Made by a program: the position numbers and the translations under genes. DNA of 64,000 bases from Solen grandis (taxonomy: Eukaryota; Mollusca; Bivalvia; Adapedonta; Solenidae). The notes under the pieces are model-generated. The model was not told where the DNA came from. It did not search any database and saw only the letters and a program-made list of their open reading frames with translations. Position 1 is the first letter of the stretch. The number at the start of each line of letters is the position of its first letter. The stretch is taken from NCBI GenBank assembly GCA_021229015.1, contig CM037782.1, forward strand, positions 35,742,038-35,806,037, read 5' to 3'. Shown here in pieces: positions 55,801 to 63,830 of this stretch.

Positions 55801-58800
55801 TGGTGGAGTGATAGTCTAAGATGTATTCTCATTTATGTACAGATGTTTCTTAGGTCAATCTCTACCAAGATAGTTCAAATTATTTTGATCTTTTAAAAAC
55901 CATAGCTGCAAGGGGGCAGAGCCCTTTTTCTTTATATTAATATAGCACAAATTTGAAAAATCTTCTTCTCCAAAAGTTCTGGCTGGATTTCCTTATATGT
56001 ATATAGTACAAATTTGAAAATTATTCTTGTCCTAAAGGACTCACTCGATTTATGGCTGGCCGAGGGCAGAGCCCATTTTCCACAATATCATAAGATATTT
56101 GTTGTTTCTTTTTTCTCCCACTTATACCTGGTTCTCAGGTGAGCGAACCAGGGCCATCATAGCCCTCTTGTTTTATTCTTATGTTCATGTTAACATGTAC
56201 TGAAATGTAAGGCCAAAACAGAGATGATCACCATCAGTTGATAATGTATTGACATGTAATCACTCAAGTGACACTCTTGCTACAAACAAACTTGCTTGTA
56301 TGATTTGTGCCATTGCATCATGAATACTGCACTGATTGGCTAAATAAATGTCATAATGGCCGACACGTGAAAGCAATGTGTATCACTCTGGTAGATGTGA
56401 AAAATGTCATTTGTTCAAACACTTTGTTCGAGCGCATCATTGACCAACTGTTAATTGGTCCTGGAGACATCTTAATTTGTTTGCTCCAGTGCATCTTTCA
56501 TTCCATCCAAACTTTGTTGCATGCATCATTTTTACATAAAATAAAGAACAGATTCTGCTGGGCATTTTGCTCCATTGTGACTGGACTGTTTATAAAGATA
56601 ATATTATGCTGTTTTAACAATATGTTCATACTTTCATGTTAGGTATTGAAGGCAACAAATCAGTTACTAGAGCAGTGTCCAGTACAGACGAAGGAGACAT
56701 TTCTGCATAAGGAGGATGTATCAGATAGAATGTAAGGACACTTAGCTTTATTTGTTTGATGTGTATTTTCAAAGTGCTCAAGGCACTGAGAGACTTTGGT
56801 AGGATTCACGTGATATACCGGTAGCTATATTTCTAAACCTAGTCTTTCAGCAGGATTGAAATCAATAGAGGCAATGGTCATATGACACCAAAATCTCAGC
56901 ACATTTTCCTGCAACTCTGAAGTCAGCTGAACTCGCTTTTTGTATCATGATTACCCATTCTCTTAGTGAAATGAGCACTTTGAATTGTTTCATAATATCA
57001 TGACTTTGATTCCATTTATAAGTTGCATACCTAAGGACGTTATGACCTTACTTTAGTTCCTGTGAATTTGATAAATGCATGAACATCCTGTCTGTAGAAA
57101 TTTAGGTACTTGTCACAGTACCGATAACTCACAATAGGGGAGAATCATATGTAAGTGGCCAGGTAGCTCAGTCGGTAGAGCATTCGCCCTGTAAGCAAAA
57201 GGCCCCAGGTTCGTGTCCCGGTCAGGCTGCATATTTTTCTCACCCTGTGACATTTGGCACCCAACGTGGGACTGTGGCATCGGTGCTAGGTATGTCTTAA
57301 GCCACCTGCACATGGTTATATTTACCCTGAAACTCCTAGAATTCAGGGACAAATTCTAAAATGGAGGGGGATAATGTCACAGTACCGATAACTCATAATA
57401 GGGGAGAATCATATGTAAGCGGCCGGGTAGCTCAGTCGGTAGAGCATTCGCCCTGTAAGCGAAAGGCCCTGGGTTCGAGTCCCGGTCAGCTGCATATTTT
57501 TCTCACCCTGTGACATACTAATTTTGATCATATAAGATAACAGTATGTATGTCTTTTTATGCTCCCTGAAGGGTAAGCATAATTACAGTTGCTGCTTTGT
57601 CCATCCATCAGTCTGCCCTCACATTTTTTCAGGATAATGTCACTAGATGTGGTATCATGCCACTTGTTTATGGGGTGGTGAATTATATCTCTTTCACACA
57701 GACAAAGTCACCAGATAACTAAAATACTAAACATGTTTGAAATACTTTTGGTGGGACATTAAGCCTTTTGTCTAGTTTTATCCATCCTACTATTCTTTTT
57801 TAAACTTTTTAACATAAGACGGTTGTACCTGACATACATAATTATGACCCCTTCGAAGAAGAGGGCACATATTGCTTTGCACATGTCAGTCGGTCGGTCG
57901 GTAGGTCGGTCGGTTTGTAGACAAACAGTGTCCGATCAATAACTTGGGAACCCCTAGGCCTAAGAATTTCAATCTTAGTTTGGAGATTGATCATGACCAG
58001 TAGATGAACCCTATTGTTTTTGGAGTCACTTGGTCAAAGGTCAAGGTCACAGTGACCTTCATTTTCTGGGCTTGAATTTGAAAATGGTGACCAAGCTATT
58101 TCCAATCCATAACTTGAGAAAGCCTGGGTCTAGGAACTTCAAACTTAGTATGGAGATTGGTCATGACCAGTAGATAAACCCTATTATTTTGGAGTCACTA
58201 GGTTAAAGGTCAAGGTCACAGTGACCTTGATTTACTGGGCTTGATTTTGAAAATGGTGACCAAGCTGTTTCCGATCAATAACTTGAGAATGCCTGGGTCT
58301 CGGAACTTCAAACTTAGTATGGAGATTAGTCATGATCAGTAGATGAACTATTGAACTTTGGGGTCCCTAGGTAAAGGTCAAGGTCACATTGACCTTGATT
58401 TACTGGGTTTTATTTAAAATGGTGACCAAACCATTTCCAAATACTTAAGAACGCCCCAATTAAACTTAGTATGGAGATTGTGCATGACCAGTAAATGACC
58501 ACTTTTGATTTAGGGGTAACTAGGTCAAAGGTCAAGGTCACTGTGACATTGAATGCCGAGATAGATTCTGATCAAAATGAGTTCTGGTCAAATCTTTTTC
58601 ACCAGATTTTTTTCACCTTTTTCACCTTTACTGAATGCAATATACAAGAAAACACTCAAATGAGACATTATTCTTCTTGTTCATTGCCTGCATGCTTTTC
58701 ACCTAATTCATGGTGCTAATTACATTAAAACTGTGGTGCCCTTGCTGTGTTGACCTACTTATGATACACTAGTAAATGCAAATAATTTTCTTCTTTCTTC

Positions 58801-61800
58801 TACCAAAAAAAATCTGCATTTGTATCACCTTGTACTCAACACAACAGTTTGCAGTGTTAATAACTTTCAGTAGTAAACCTTCACCTAGATAAGTTCTAAA
58901 CTTTGTAACATGCCCATGTTATAAAGTCAAACATCATACATGTAATATACTATATTAATATTATGGCATATGAGGGGGGCATATATGTTTTACAAACATT
59001 TCTTGTTTTCTTTTGACCTTGACCCTGACTTCATTTTCATAGGGTCAATATCATGAACACTGTACACTGAACCAGACTATAATATCTTAACTCATGTATC
59101 TTATTGTGAGACTTTTACCCAAGGTCATTTAGCCAATGTTAACAGATAGCAGATAAGGTCTCATATGACAGGTATTCTACAAATTCAGGTTTATATGTCA
59201 TGTGTCCTAACACCTCAGTTATAGGAGTATGGCTGGAATCCAGTCATGTTGCTTTGTATCATATTGTGTCCCCTCAAACTTCAATACCTCAGGTGCTGAT
59301 TATGGTATTCTTATAAAACTCTCAAGCCCTTTGTAAGTGTCTTCTTCTTCCAACTTCTTTTTTTATGCCCCCCTTTGAATAAGAGGGGGCATATTGTTTT
59401 GCAAATGTTGGTCAGTCTGTCTATTGGTCCGTCCGTCACTAGACCACTTCATTTCCGATCAATAACTGGAGAACGCTTGGGCCAACATTTCTCAAACTTT
59501 ATAGGGTAATTGGTCATGACTAGTAGATGACCCCCATTTATTTTGGGGTCACTTGGTCAGTGGTCAAGGTCACAGTAACCTCAAATGTGAAAATTGTTTC
59601 CGATCAGTAACTGGATAACGCTTGGGCCCACATTCCTCAAACTTAATGGGGTGATTGGTCATGACTAGTAGATGATCCCTTTTGATTTTGGGGTCACTTG
59701 GTCAAAGGTCAAGGTCACAGTGACTTCAAATGTGGAAATCGTTTCTGATCAATAACTGGAGAATGCTTGGGCCAACACTCCTTAAAATTCATAGGGTGAT
59801 TTGTCGTTTCTAGTAGATGACCCCTATTGATTTGACCTTGAAAGTAAAAATTGTTTCCGATCAATAACTGGATAACGCTTTGGCCCACATTCCTCATTCT
59901 TCTTAGGGTGATTGGTCATGACTTGTAGATGACCCCTGTTGATTTTGGGGTCACTTGGTCAAAGGTCAAGGTTACAGTGACCTCAATGGGAGTGGGGAAA
60001 GCATGGGGGGGGGGGGGGCATATGTGTCGTTCCAACACCTCTTGTTTCATACCTAAACCATGAATATAAAATAAAATGGAGAGAGAGACCCAAAAGCTCA
60101 ATTTCATGGCATACATTGAATCAGTTGTATTATTTGATAATAGTATAAAGAATAGGTGTGAAGAGGGGGAGGGGTTCTCTTATATCAGGTATCCATTTAA
60201 GGTAATTTTAGATGAAAAAAAGAAATCAAAACAAAATTGGTTATATTGGAGGGCTTACAAATAACATTGCTTCCATCTCTCTAAGTATATTTGTTATTTA
60301 TCAATTCAGTTGAGAGAGTCTTGGATTTCTGGCTTGTTATGAAACTTGGCCAAGATGTTGTGCTAGTAAACATTATTACTAAACTGGGTGATTTACAGTC
60401 AATATAAGCCATTGTTATAGAGCAGACACAGCTGGGTTAAGATTTGTAGCTATTTCATGTGATTCCTACAGACAGTCGCTCATTGCCTTGAGATCTTTGA
60501 TATATCATTGTTCAGAAGATATTAAGTACTTAAACCTTCAAATGACAGAAATAGTAACTGTTTGATGGAAAAAAAAACACTTAATTTCTGTTTTCATTAA
60601 AAAAAAAAACAACAATGAACTTCTAATTTTGCTGACAGAGATACAGACGAAGAGAGGTTTCCAATATGACTAGTGATTCACAAACACTAGGAAAGAGCTA
60701 TATTTATTGCTTTTAGTACATTTGATTGAAAGTGCTGTTGATAATCAGTAGCACAAGCTTAAGAATTAAGTGCAAGGCTATATTGTTACCTTGTATGGTG
60801 TTGCATCTTGTCCCTTCAACCACTTTTATTTTTCACTTTTATATCCCATTTTCTTTTTATGCCCCCCCTTCGAAGAAGAGGGGGTATATTGCTTTGCTCA
60901 TGTCGGTCGGTCGGTCCGTGTGTCCGTCGGTCCGTATGTCCGTCGGTAGACCAGACCTTGTCCGAGTGATAACTTAAGTTCTATTTGACCTTTAAGTCTC
61001 AAACTTCATGTGGTTGTTGCTCATGATTAGTAGATGACCCCTATTGATTTTGGTGTCATTACCTCAAAGGTCAAGGTCACATGTTGTGTATGTATAATAC
61101 CAGACTTGAAGTTCTATTTGACCTTTAAGTCTCAAACTTTAATTCACAAGGTTCATGTGGTTGTTGCTCATGATCAGTAGATGACCCCTATTGATTTTGG
61201 TGTCAACATCCAAAGGTCAAGTTCACAATGTCACATGTTGATATATTTTCATTATATAAATGTTTTGCCCAAGTGATAACTTCTATTTTATTTTTACTCT
61301 TAAGGTCCTAACCTCATGTAGTTGTTGCTTATAAATGTAGAAAACCCTGTTTTCAAATTAATAAGTTGGATTCTTATAAATATTTTGAACGATTTAAGCA
61401 CTGTCTGACTAATAACTCAAAATCTCATTGTGTCTGTTTTTATTTCAGTAAATGTTTAGTTCCACATTTTAGCACATTATATTTTCACTCAAATTTTTGA
61501 AGTTTGAGAATTTTTTGTGACAAGCCAACATTATGAAGGCAAACTCCTTGCATGTAATATAGCTATATACATATTATGGCATATGAGGGGGGCATATATG
61601 TTTCACAAACATTTCTTGTTTTATATATAATTTGCAAACAATATTCCATGAATGGTTACCTTTTATTCTTTCATTAAATAGGAAAATCATGTGTACATTA
61701 CAATTACTAAAGCTGAAATAGAAATTATAAAAAAATCCAGATATATTGATATATGTCTAAGTCACAGGTTTGTTTCATATTCACACACAAAGTATCTCCT

Positions 61801-63830
61801 GAAAATACCTTTACACTTTACCTAAAATCCAGTTGTGTGACCTTGACATTAACCTATAAATAAATAAGAATTACTGATAAATCATGTCTTTTTATGTCCC
61901 ATATCAGATTCAGTATTTATTTGGAAATTATTATCACATTTTTATCATGACCATAATATGACCTTTACATTTATCCAAATCTGATGTTTGCTTATGTCAC
62001 TTTTCAGATCCATATCATGTTTACATACAGTATTCATTTGAACAATAACTTCACACTTAAGTAATGAACTGTGATCTTAACCCTGACAGTTACTGATCAT
62101 TAAAAAAGAAGTTAATACAGAAATCTTTTGTAATTACCTAATGATTTCCCAAAATTAAAAAGCTTGTAAAAACCCATCTATTAGCATAAAGTGTTATTTG
62201 AACAGTACCTTTATATAGACCTATTATGAAATTAAGGCTGTGTAGTGGAGGTATGCATCATTTTCAGCAATAGCTGAAGTTTGATCAGGAAAATCTCTTT
62301 ATTTTTGCCATTCCTTTTTCCAAACCTGCTGAGTAATTTTGGACAGGTAAAGCTATGAAAATTTAATGTAAATAGAAAATAAGAGGAAAAAAACACTCCT
62401 TTAAAAGTTGATAGGACAAACACAAAAACAACTTTATAAATAAATGCGTAATTAAAATGGTTCAAGATCTTTGATTAAATTAACTTAGAATTGTTAGAAG
62501 TATAATTATGATTATAGATCTTACTTCATTGAGAATGATATTTGTCAGTTATCAACTTTCCCATGCTTCTGCATCTGATGACTGATGACTTGCTTGTGAC
62601 TCTCTCCCTCTTTTTTTGACCAAATGGTTGCTGAGAAAAAAAAAAAACTCAACAAAAATACTTTGTAAACCCAAAGAGCTACTTCAGTGGTTTCTATCAA
62701 GTTCAAAATTGCAAACTCATGCAGTGAAATGATGCCTTTCATCTCTGTTTTATTTGACCTTCTTAAATGACTACAAAAATGTCATGTGATCCACATTTGA
62801 CTCCTGGAATGCATACTGATTATCTCAGCCATCAAGACACTTTGAAGTGACTTGATTATTCATTTTTCAAGAAAACCTCTCCCAATACATTGGATGTCAT
62901 CCCAAATTCTCTAAATTGGAGAACATTTTATGGCTAGACGCAAACCATTGAACAATGAATTCTATTCCTTACCTCATAAATATTTATAAAGCATAATTAC
63001 GTGGCGATAATGGAGTGTACGCCACTAATACCATAGCCTGTTCTAATGAACAATTTTACTTTTTATTTTTAAATTCTGATTCGCATTTAATCATGAAATC
63101 GCAATTGGCTAGTGAAGACAGTATTAAGTTTAGAGCTAGGGTTCATATTTCATGTGCCCCAACACCTCTGTTATAGGAGTATGGAATTAATTGCTCTATG
63201 ATAGTTAATTGTGTTAATTATGACATAGCAGTAGGTAATTCTTGTGTTTCTTGTTTTCTTTTTTATTTTTTTAGAATGGGGATTGTGTGTCCCCATAATA
63301 TATGGAAAAAGAGGCAAATTTTGAAAAATTTTGAGGTCAGTTAGACAAATAAACGGGTCTCCTTCCTTCTGTAACTGGTATCGGTAAACTGACCATTTTA
63401 CAATTTTAAGCAGACCTTTACAATTTTCCAACTGGGTCCAATGTATCAATTCACAAAATTAAGTGAAATTTCACAAAGTCATGTGAAAAAACAACAACAC
63501 AGATATGTTAATTGTGATTTCATAAATTTTAGAGTTTTTTTTTTTTTTTTTTGGCTTTTTTTTTTTTTTTTGAGCATGCATTGTTCGATAACCTGTGTTC
63601 CATACCAAGCAATTGAAATGCAGTACCAGTAAAAATATGGAGTGTTGATTAGATGATAATAAAAATGATAATAGGATATGCATATATAATTTGCTGTTAT
63701 TAAAAAAAATGTGCATCAGGTAAAACTGTATTAGCAGTGTTCCACAAGTGTTCATCACTCTCAGTTATAATATATTTTTGTTTTGTCTATTTCAGGCATT
63801 CTTTGGTTGACTTCATCAGAACAGTTGGAG
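34697..63830 (+). CDS. SYCP2: SYCP2/SYCP2L-like meiotic chromosome axis protein, N-terminal part (7 exons, gene runs off the right edge)
   Basis: SYCP2 is a lateral/axial-element protein of the synaptonemal complex that works with HORMA-domain and SYCP3-type partners on meiotic chromosomes. Exons 34697-34804, 41480-41621, 45989-46080, 47531-47555, 53853-53938, 56643-56731 and 63796-63830 all have AG/GT borders. Their phases match at every junction and give 192 uninterrupted residues. The product is all-helical in character and aligns without large gaps to the vertebrate SYCP2 N-terminal armadillo-like domain as I remember it. Landmarks are DAGVLEMI (residues ~75-82; AG-L-MI in vertebrates), IFAKIIARL, ADVNPSAKS followed by FPYFLDL, the helix ATNQLLEQCP, and MHSLVDFIRTVG at the end. 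Vertebrate SYCP2 continues with GDYDLQ; the last exon ends in a split codon beginning G, which fits Asp. The ATG has A at -3 and G at +4 and starts about ten residues inside the vertebrate N-terminus. The later SLD and coiled-coil regions lie outside the window. The SYCP2 versus SYCP2L split is a vertebrate matter and is not decided here. Confidence 0.8.
35484..35565 (+). mobile_element. tRNA-like sequence (SINE head or LTR-embedded)
   Basis: CGACTCAGCGGTTAGAGCA followed by GGGTTCGATCC gives A and B boxes at tRNA-like spacing. Upstream, GGGATAATGTCA (near 35344) resembles the purine-tract/LTR junction of the TRIM at 57375, so a relative of that element is possible. No second copy or PBS is visible. 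Confidence 0.45.
35866..36622. mobile_element. Possible TIR element, CAGTGGTCTTGCAATTC ends
   Basis: CAGTGGTCTTGCAATTC (35866-35882) is exactly inverted at 36606-36622. The right end is repeated in the downstream duplicate at 37624-37639. No matching target duplication was found, so an inverted-repeat remnant is possible. Confidence 0.45.
35925..36280. repeat. 178-bp tandem duplication at the head of the segmental repeat
   Basis: The segment from GAGCCCCGTCTCTC (35927) recurs 178 bp later (36105) with few changes, then again 1016 bp later (37121) as part of the larger duplication. It contains AAGCTTTCTGATTGGTCCC, with a CCAAT-box-like core on the opposite strand. Confidence 0.85.
36036..37990. 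repeat. Direct tandem segmental duplication (~1 kb x 2)
   Basis: Unit 1 (36036-37051, 1016 bp) and unit 2 (37052-37990, 939 bp) are nearly identical, and both run from AAGTGGTTATCAAACC to CATTGCAGATGATT. Unit 2 has lost ~75 bp after the GTACAGGATCT segment. Each unit contains a perfect 16-bp palindrome AGCTCCTATAGGAGCT (first at 36806-36821). Confidence 0.9.
38434..38508 (-). other. tRNA-like pseudogene/SINE head
   Basis: On the minus strand, GTAGCTCAGTTGGTAGAG and GGGTTCGAGTCC are canonical A and B boxes. The anticodon stem CAGGA/TCCTG frames ATTGTAT, and a long T run follows the 3' end. The acceptor arms do not pair, so this is not a functional tRNA. Confidence 0.6.
39054..39560. mobile_element. 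Pearl/Helitron-like non-autonomous element, no tandem core
   Basis: It starts GCCTCACCTGAGCATGAAGTG, with a hairpin to GCTCAAGGTGAGC. It ends CTCAGGTGAGCGATGCAGG followed by the hairpin GGCCATCATGGCC and TCTTATTTT. The family is common in bivalves; the superfamily assignment is an inference. Confidence 0.65.
39590..41412. repeat. Older GACCGACCCT-type repeat split by the Pearl-like element
   Basis: TTCTGGTCTCCTGACCGACCC lies left of the insertion. CGACCCTCTTTC followed by GGAGACCAGCAACG lies to the right. CTGGTCTCC and GGAGACCAG form the outer inverted repeat. The reading is an older TIR element with the 39678-41296 element nested inside. Confidence 0.5.
39678..41296. mobile_element. Pearl/Helitron-like element with ~145-bp tandem core
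   Basis: Ends GCTCACCTGAG and CTCAGGTGAGC form an inverted pair, and a GGCCATCTTGGCC hairpin lies near the right end. Between them are about nine to ten units of 144-148 bp; GATGTTTGTC or a close variant recurs at 39821, 39966, 40111, 40259, 40404, 40550, 40695, 40840 and 40984. Most units carry AGGTCACCAGGTCA, a DR2 nuclear-receptor motif. The element is inserted in an older repeat whose halves flank it. Confidence 0.8.
41480..41621 (+). CDS. SYCP2: SYCP2-like coding exon 2
   Basis: The acceptor is CATTTTCAG|GAG and the donor is ATCAG|GTAATC. The exon has 142 nt, enters at phase 0 and leaves at phase 1. It encodes 47 residues from ELSQYICKLG to DAGVLEMIS. The block around AG-L-MI is the best single match to the SYCP2 armadillo-like domain. 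The exon lies directly after a nest of Pearl-like repeats. Confidence 0.8.
42236..43952. mobile_element. hAT-like TIR element(s), imbricated ends
   Basis: CAGTGATTCAGATTGGA at 42236 pairs with TCCAATCTGAATCTCTG ending at 43860, and ATGGG directly flanks both ends (5-bp target duplication). A second inverted pair (TGTCCTAAATGG near 42277; CCATTTAGGACA near 43927) reaches 43952, where the sequence again ends TCACTG. No transposase ORF was seen. Confidence 0.6.
44448..45000. mobile_element. Tandem-core bivalve repeat, TTGCCCCCAAAATG family
   Basis: It starts with the self-complementary CCCCCAAAATGATTTTGGGAGG hairpin region, then GTCCGTACGTCTGTCTGTCCC. Degenerate ~150-bp units follow, each with AAAAGTCAAGGTCACAATC-type text. 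The right border is unclear. Confidence 0.55.
45295..45370 (-). other. tRNA-like fragment
   Basis: On the minus strand, GCGTTCGATTCC provides a B box with tRNA-like upstream spacing. The A box is weak. It is probably a decayed SINE head. Confidence 0.4.
45989..46080 (+). CDS. SYCP2: SYCP2-like coding exon 3
   Basis: The acceptor is TGTTTTCAG|AC and the donor is GCTAAT|GTAACT. The 92 nt plus one carried base make 31 codons, from DIFAKIIARL to EIAIETAN. The region is amphipathic helix, as expected for armadillo-like repeats. Confidence 0.78.
46371..46570 (+). mobile_element. tRNA-derived SINE, same body family
   Basis: The decayed tRNA head (GTAGTTTAGAGGTTATAG; GTTTGAATGCC) is followed by GTGAGGAAGTCTAACA, CTGGCTTGCAGC and GGTTCTACCTGGGTG. 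It lies in the intron after coding exon 3. Confidence 0.65.
46860..47378. mobile_element. Degenerate Pearl-like element
   Basis: Units match the 39678 element (CAATTGCTTGTGAACATTCC; ACTTGGTTGGAATG). The right end is CACAGGTGAGTGACACTGGGCC, then GCCCCTCTTGTTTT. The left end has decayed. Confidence 0.6.
47531..47555 (+). CDS. SYCP2: SYCP2-like microexon (25 nt)
   Basis: The acceptor is TTTTTTATAG and the donor is AGTG|GTAGGG. The 25 nt encode VFADVNPS plus the first base of the next codon. It is required for phase: exon 3 ends at phase 0 and exon 5 needs one carried base. The residues fall where vertebrate SYCP2 has its DVSDEGKK-type loop, which supports a real exon. Confidence 0.68.
48947..49265. 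mobile_element. TIR MITE with CTTGAAAA internal repeats
   Basis: AACATGGTTCACACA (48947-48961) and TGTATGAACCATGTT (49251-49265) form 15-bp TIRs with one mismatch. The interior is rich in repeated CTTGAAAA/CCTTGAAAA motifs. No obvious target duplication was found. Confidence 0.6.
50001..50100. other. Assembly gap (100 N)
   Basis: Exactly 100 N, the usual placeholder for a gap of unknown length. TATGTGCATG precedes it and TCATGTGCAA follows, so the flanks share a short ATGTGCA word. Confidence 0.98.
50307..51568. mobile_element. Pearl/Helitron-like element, diverged core
   Basis: The start TGCTCACCTGATCACAAAGTG folds with CTTAAGGTGAGC. The end CTCGGGTGAGCGCC is followed by the GGGCCATCATGGCC hairpin and TTCTTATTT. 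Internal units are old and only loosely repeated (TTATGGCCC and TTGGCC motifs). Confidence 0.65.
51800..53625. mobile_element. Old ATGCCCCC-family tandem core, interrupted
   Basis: It shows repeated units of the type GACTAGTAGATGGCCCC…AATTTTGGG…TCAAAGG, matching the 59365 element. It is split by the TIR element at 52371-53309. The element ends are not recognisable. Confidence 0.55.
52371..53309. mobile_element. hAT-like TIR element inserted in a tandem-core repeat
   Basis: The left end CAGGGTTTTCC and right end GGAAAACCCTG are inverted. ATGATC is duplicated directly on both sides (52365-52370, 53310-53315). The pre-insertion site reads as an intact unit of the surrounding repeat. The element is 939 bp with no recognisable transposase. 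CAG-starting ends fit hAT, although 6 bp is short for the classical 8-bp duplication. Confidence 0.72.
53853..53938 (+). CDS. SYCP2: SYCP2-like coding exon 5
   Basis: The acceptor is TTACCTCTAG|CA and the donor is ATGGAG|GTTAGT. With the carried G it gives 29 codons, AKSSVFLSTFPYFLDLMLHG and onward to FQTRME. The FPYFLDL helix aligns with the FVPRICSL helix of SYCP2. The exon leaves at phase 0. Confidence 0.8.
54420..56172. mobile_element. Pearl/Helitron-like element, tandem units with interruptions
   Basis: Units such as GCTCCAAGGTCAAGG…AGTTGAAAGGTCAT recur near 54440, 54590, 54720, 55500 and 55610. The right end is CTCAGGTGAGCGAACCAGG, then GGGCCATCATAGCCC and TCTTGTTTT. The 54780-55380 segment is unrelated A-rich sequence containing a tRNA-like fragment. 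The left border is unclear. Confidence 0.55.
55018..55095 (-). other. tRNA-like fragment, decayed
   Basis: On the minus strand, CAGTCAGTTAGGTGCTCATC and AGATCAAATCCAAC sit at tRNA-like spacing. An A-rich stretch lies next to it. No full body was seen. Confidence 0.4.
56643..56731 (+). CDS. SYCP2: SYCP2-like coding exon 6
   Basis: The acceptor is CATGTTAG|GTATTG and the donor is GAAT|GTAAGG. It has 29 codons plus two bases, from VLKATNQLLEQ to HKEDVSDR. It lies immediately downstream of a Pearl-like repeat that ends at 56172, and immediately upstream of the miniature LTR element at 57111. Confidence 0.8.
57155..57230 (+). other. tRNA-like unit in the 5' LTR of the TRIM
   Basis: The A box is TAGCTCAGTCGG (57164-57175). 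The anticodon loop CCTGTAA would expose TGT. The B box is GGTTCGTGTCC (57208-57218, one base off consensus). A T5 run at 57234-57238 would terminate Pol III just after the tRNA-like 3' end. The acceptor stem can form GCGGCC/GGCTGC-type pairing but is non-canonical, so this is tRNA-like rather than a functional tRNA. Confidence 0.75.
57419..57493 (+). other. tRNA-like unit in the 3' LTR of the TRIM
   Basis: The A box is TAGCTCAGTCGG (57428-57439) and the B box is a perfect GGTTCGAGTCC (57472-57482). D, anticodon and T arms can all fold, and the anticodon position reads TGT. A T5 run at 57497-57501 follows. This copy is closer to consensus than the 5' LTR copy. Confidence 0.75.
57846..59009. 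mobile_element. ATGCCCCC-family element carrying ERE-like palindromes
   Basis: It starts ACCCCTTCGAAGAAGAGGGC, followed by a (GGTC)n stretch. About four ~150-bp units follow, and it ends ATGAGGGGGGCATATATG…AAACATTTCTTGTTTT. The units carry AGGTCACAGTGACCT at 58044-58058 and 58213-58227, AGGTCACATTGACCT at 58381-58395, and a decayed copy at 58535-58549. Confidence 0.75.
59365..60049. mobile_element. ATGCCCCC-family element, second copy
   Basis: The start ATGCCCCCCTTTGAATAAG folds with AGGGGGCAT. It has about four units with ACTGGAGAACGCTTGGGCC and GTAGATGACCCC. The end is a long G run (60005-60018), then GCATATGTGTCG and CTCTTGTTTC. The IR3 motifs here are each one base off the palindrome (59567, 59712, 59969). 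Confidence 0.75.
60859..61622. mobile_element. ATGCCCCC-family element, third copy
   Basis: It starts ATGCCCCCCCTTCGAAGAAG with a (GGTC)n/(GTCC)n run. It has two to three units and ends GAGGGGGGCATATATGTTT, then AAACATTTCTTGTTTT. The NR motif is reduced to the half-site TCAAGGTCA at 61071-61079. Confidence 0.75.
61623..63795. other. Intron sequence before exon 7
   Basis: AT-rich, with T runs at 63535-63551 and 63557-63572. No element was recognised. Confidence 0.6.
63796..63830 (+). CDS. SYCP2: SYCP2-like coding exon 7 (last in window)
   Basis: The acceptor is TCTATTTCAG|GC and the donor is GGAG|GTAAGA. With the carried AT the first codon is Met, then HSLVDFIRTVG and a leftover G. The remaining exons lie beyond the right edge. 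Confidence 0.75.

Larger units (their letters stand above)
57111..57515 (+). mobile_element. TRIM (miniature LTR retrotransposon) with tRNA-like sequence inside each LTR
   Basis: The element is 405 bp. The 5' LTR is 57111-57252 (142 bp) and the 3' LTR is 57375-57515 (141 bp); they differ at about eight positions. Each LTR begins TGTCACAG and ends CTGTGACA, a perfect 8-bp inverted end. A 4-bp target duplication TACT flanks it (57107-57110 and 57516-57519). Two bases after the 5' LTR lies TGGCACCCAACGTGGGAC (57255-57272), which differs by two bases from the primer-binding site of tRNA-Lys1,2-primed retroelements. A purine tract (57358-57374, AAAATGGAGGGGGATAA) abuts the 3' LTR. The 122-bp interior has no ORF, so the element is non-autonomous. 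It sits in the SYCP2-like intron after exon 6. Confidence 0.85.

Noticed and set aside
57113..57352. 79-residue minus-strand ORF with a RDTNLGPFAYRANALPTELPG-like segment
   Set aside because: It is the antisense of the tRNA-like B-box and D-arm region inside the TRIM. Such peptides are common false predictions over tRNA-like repeats.
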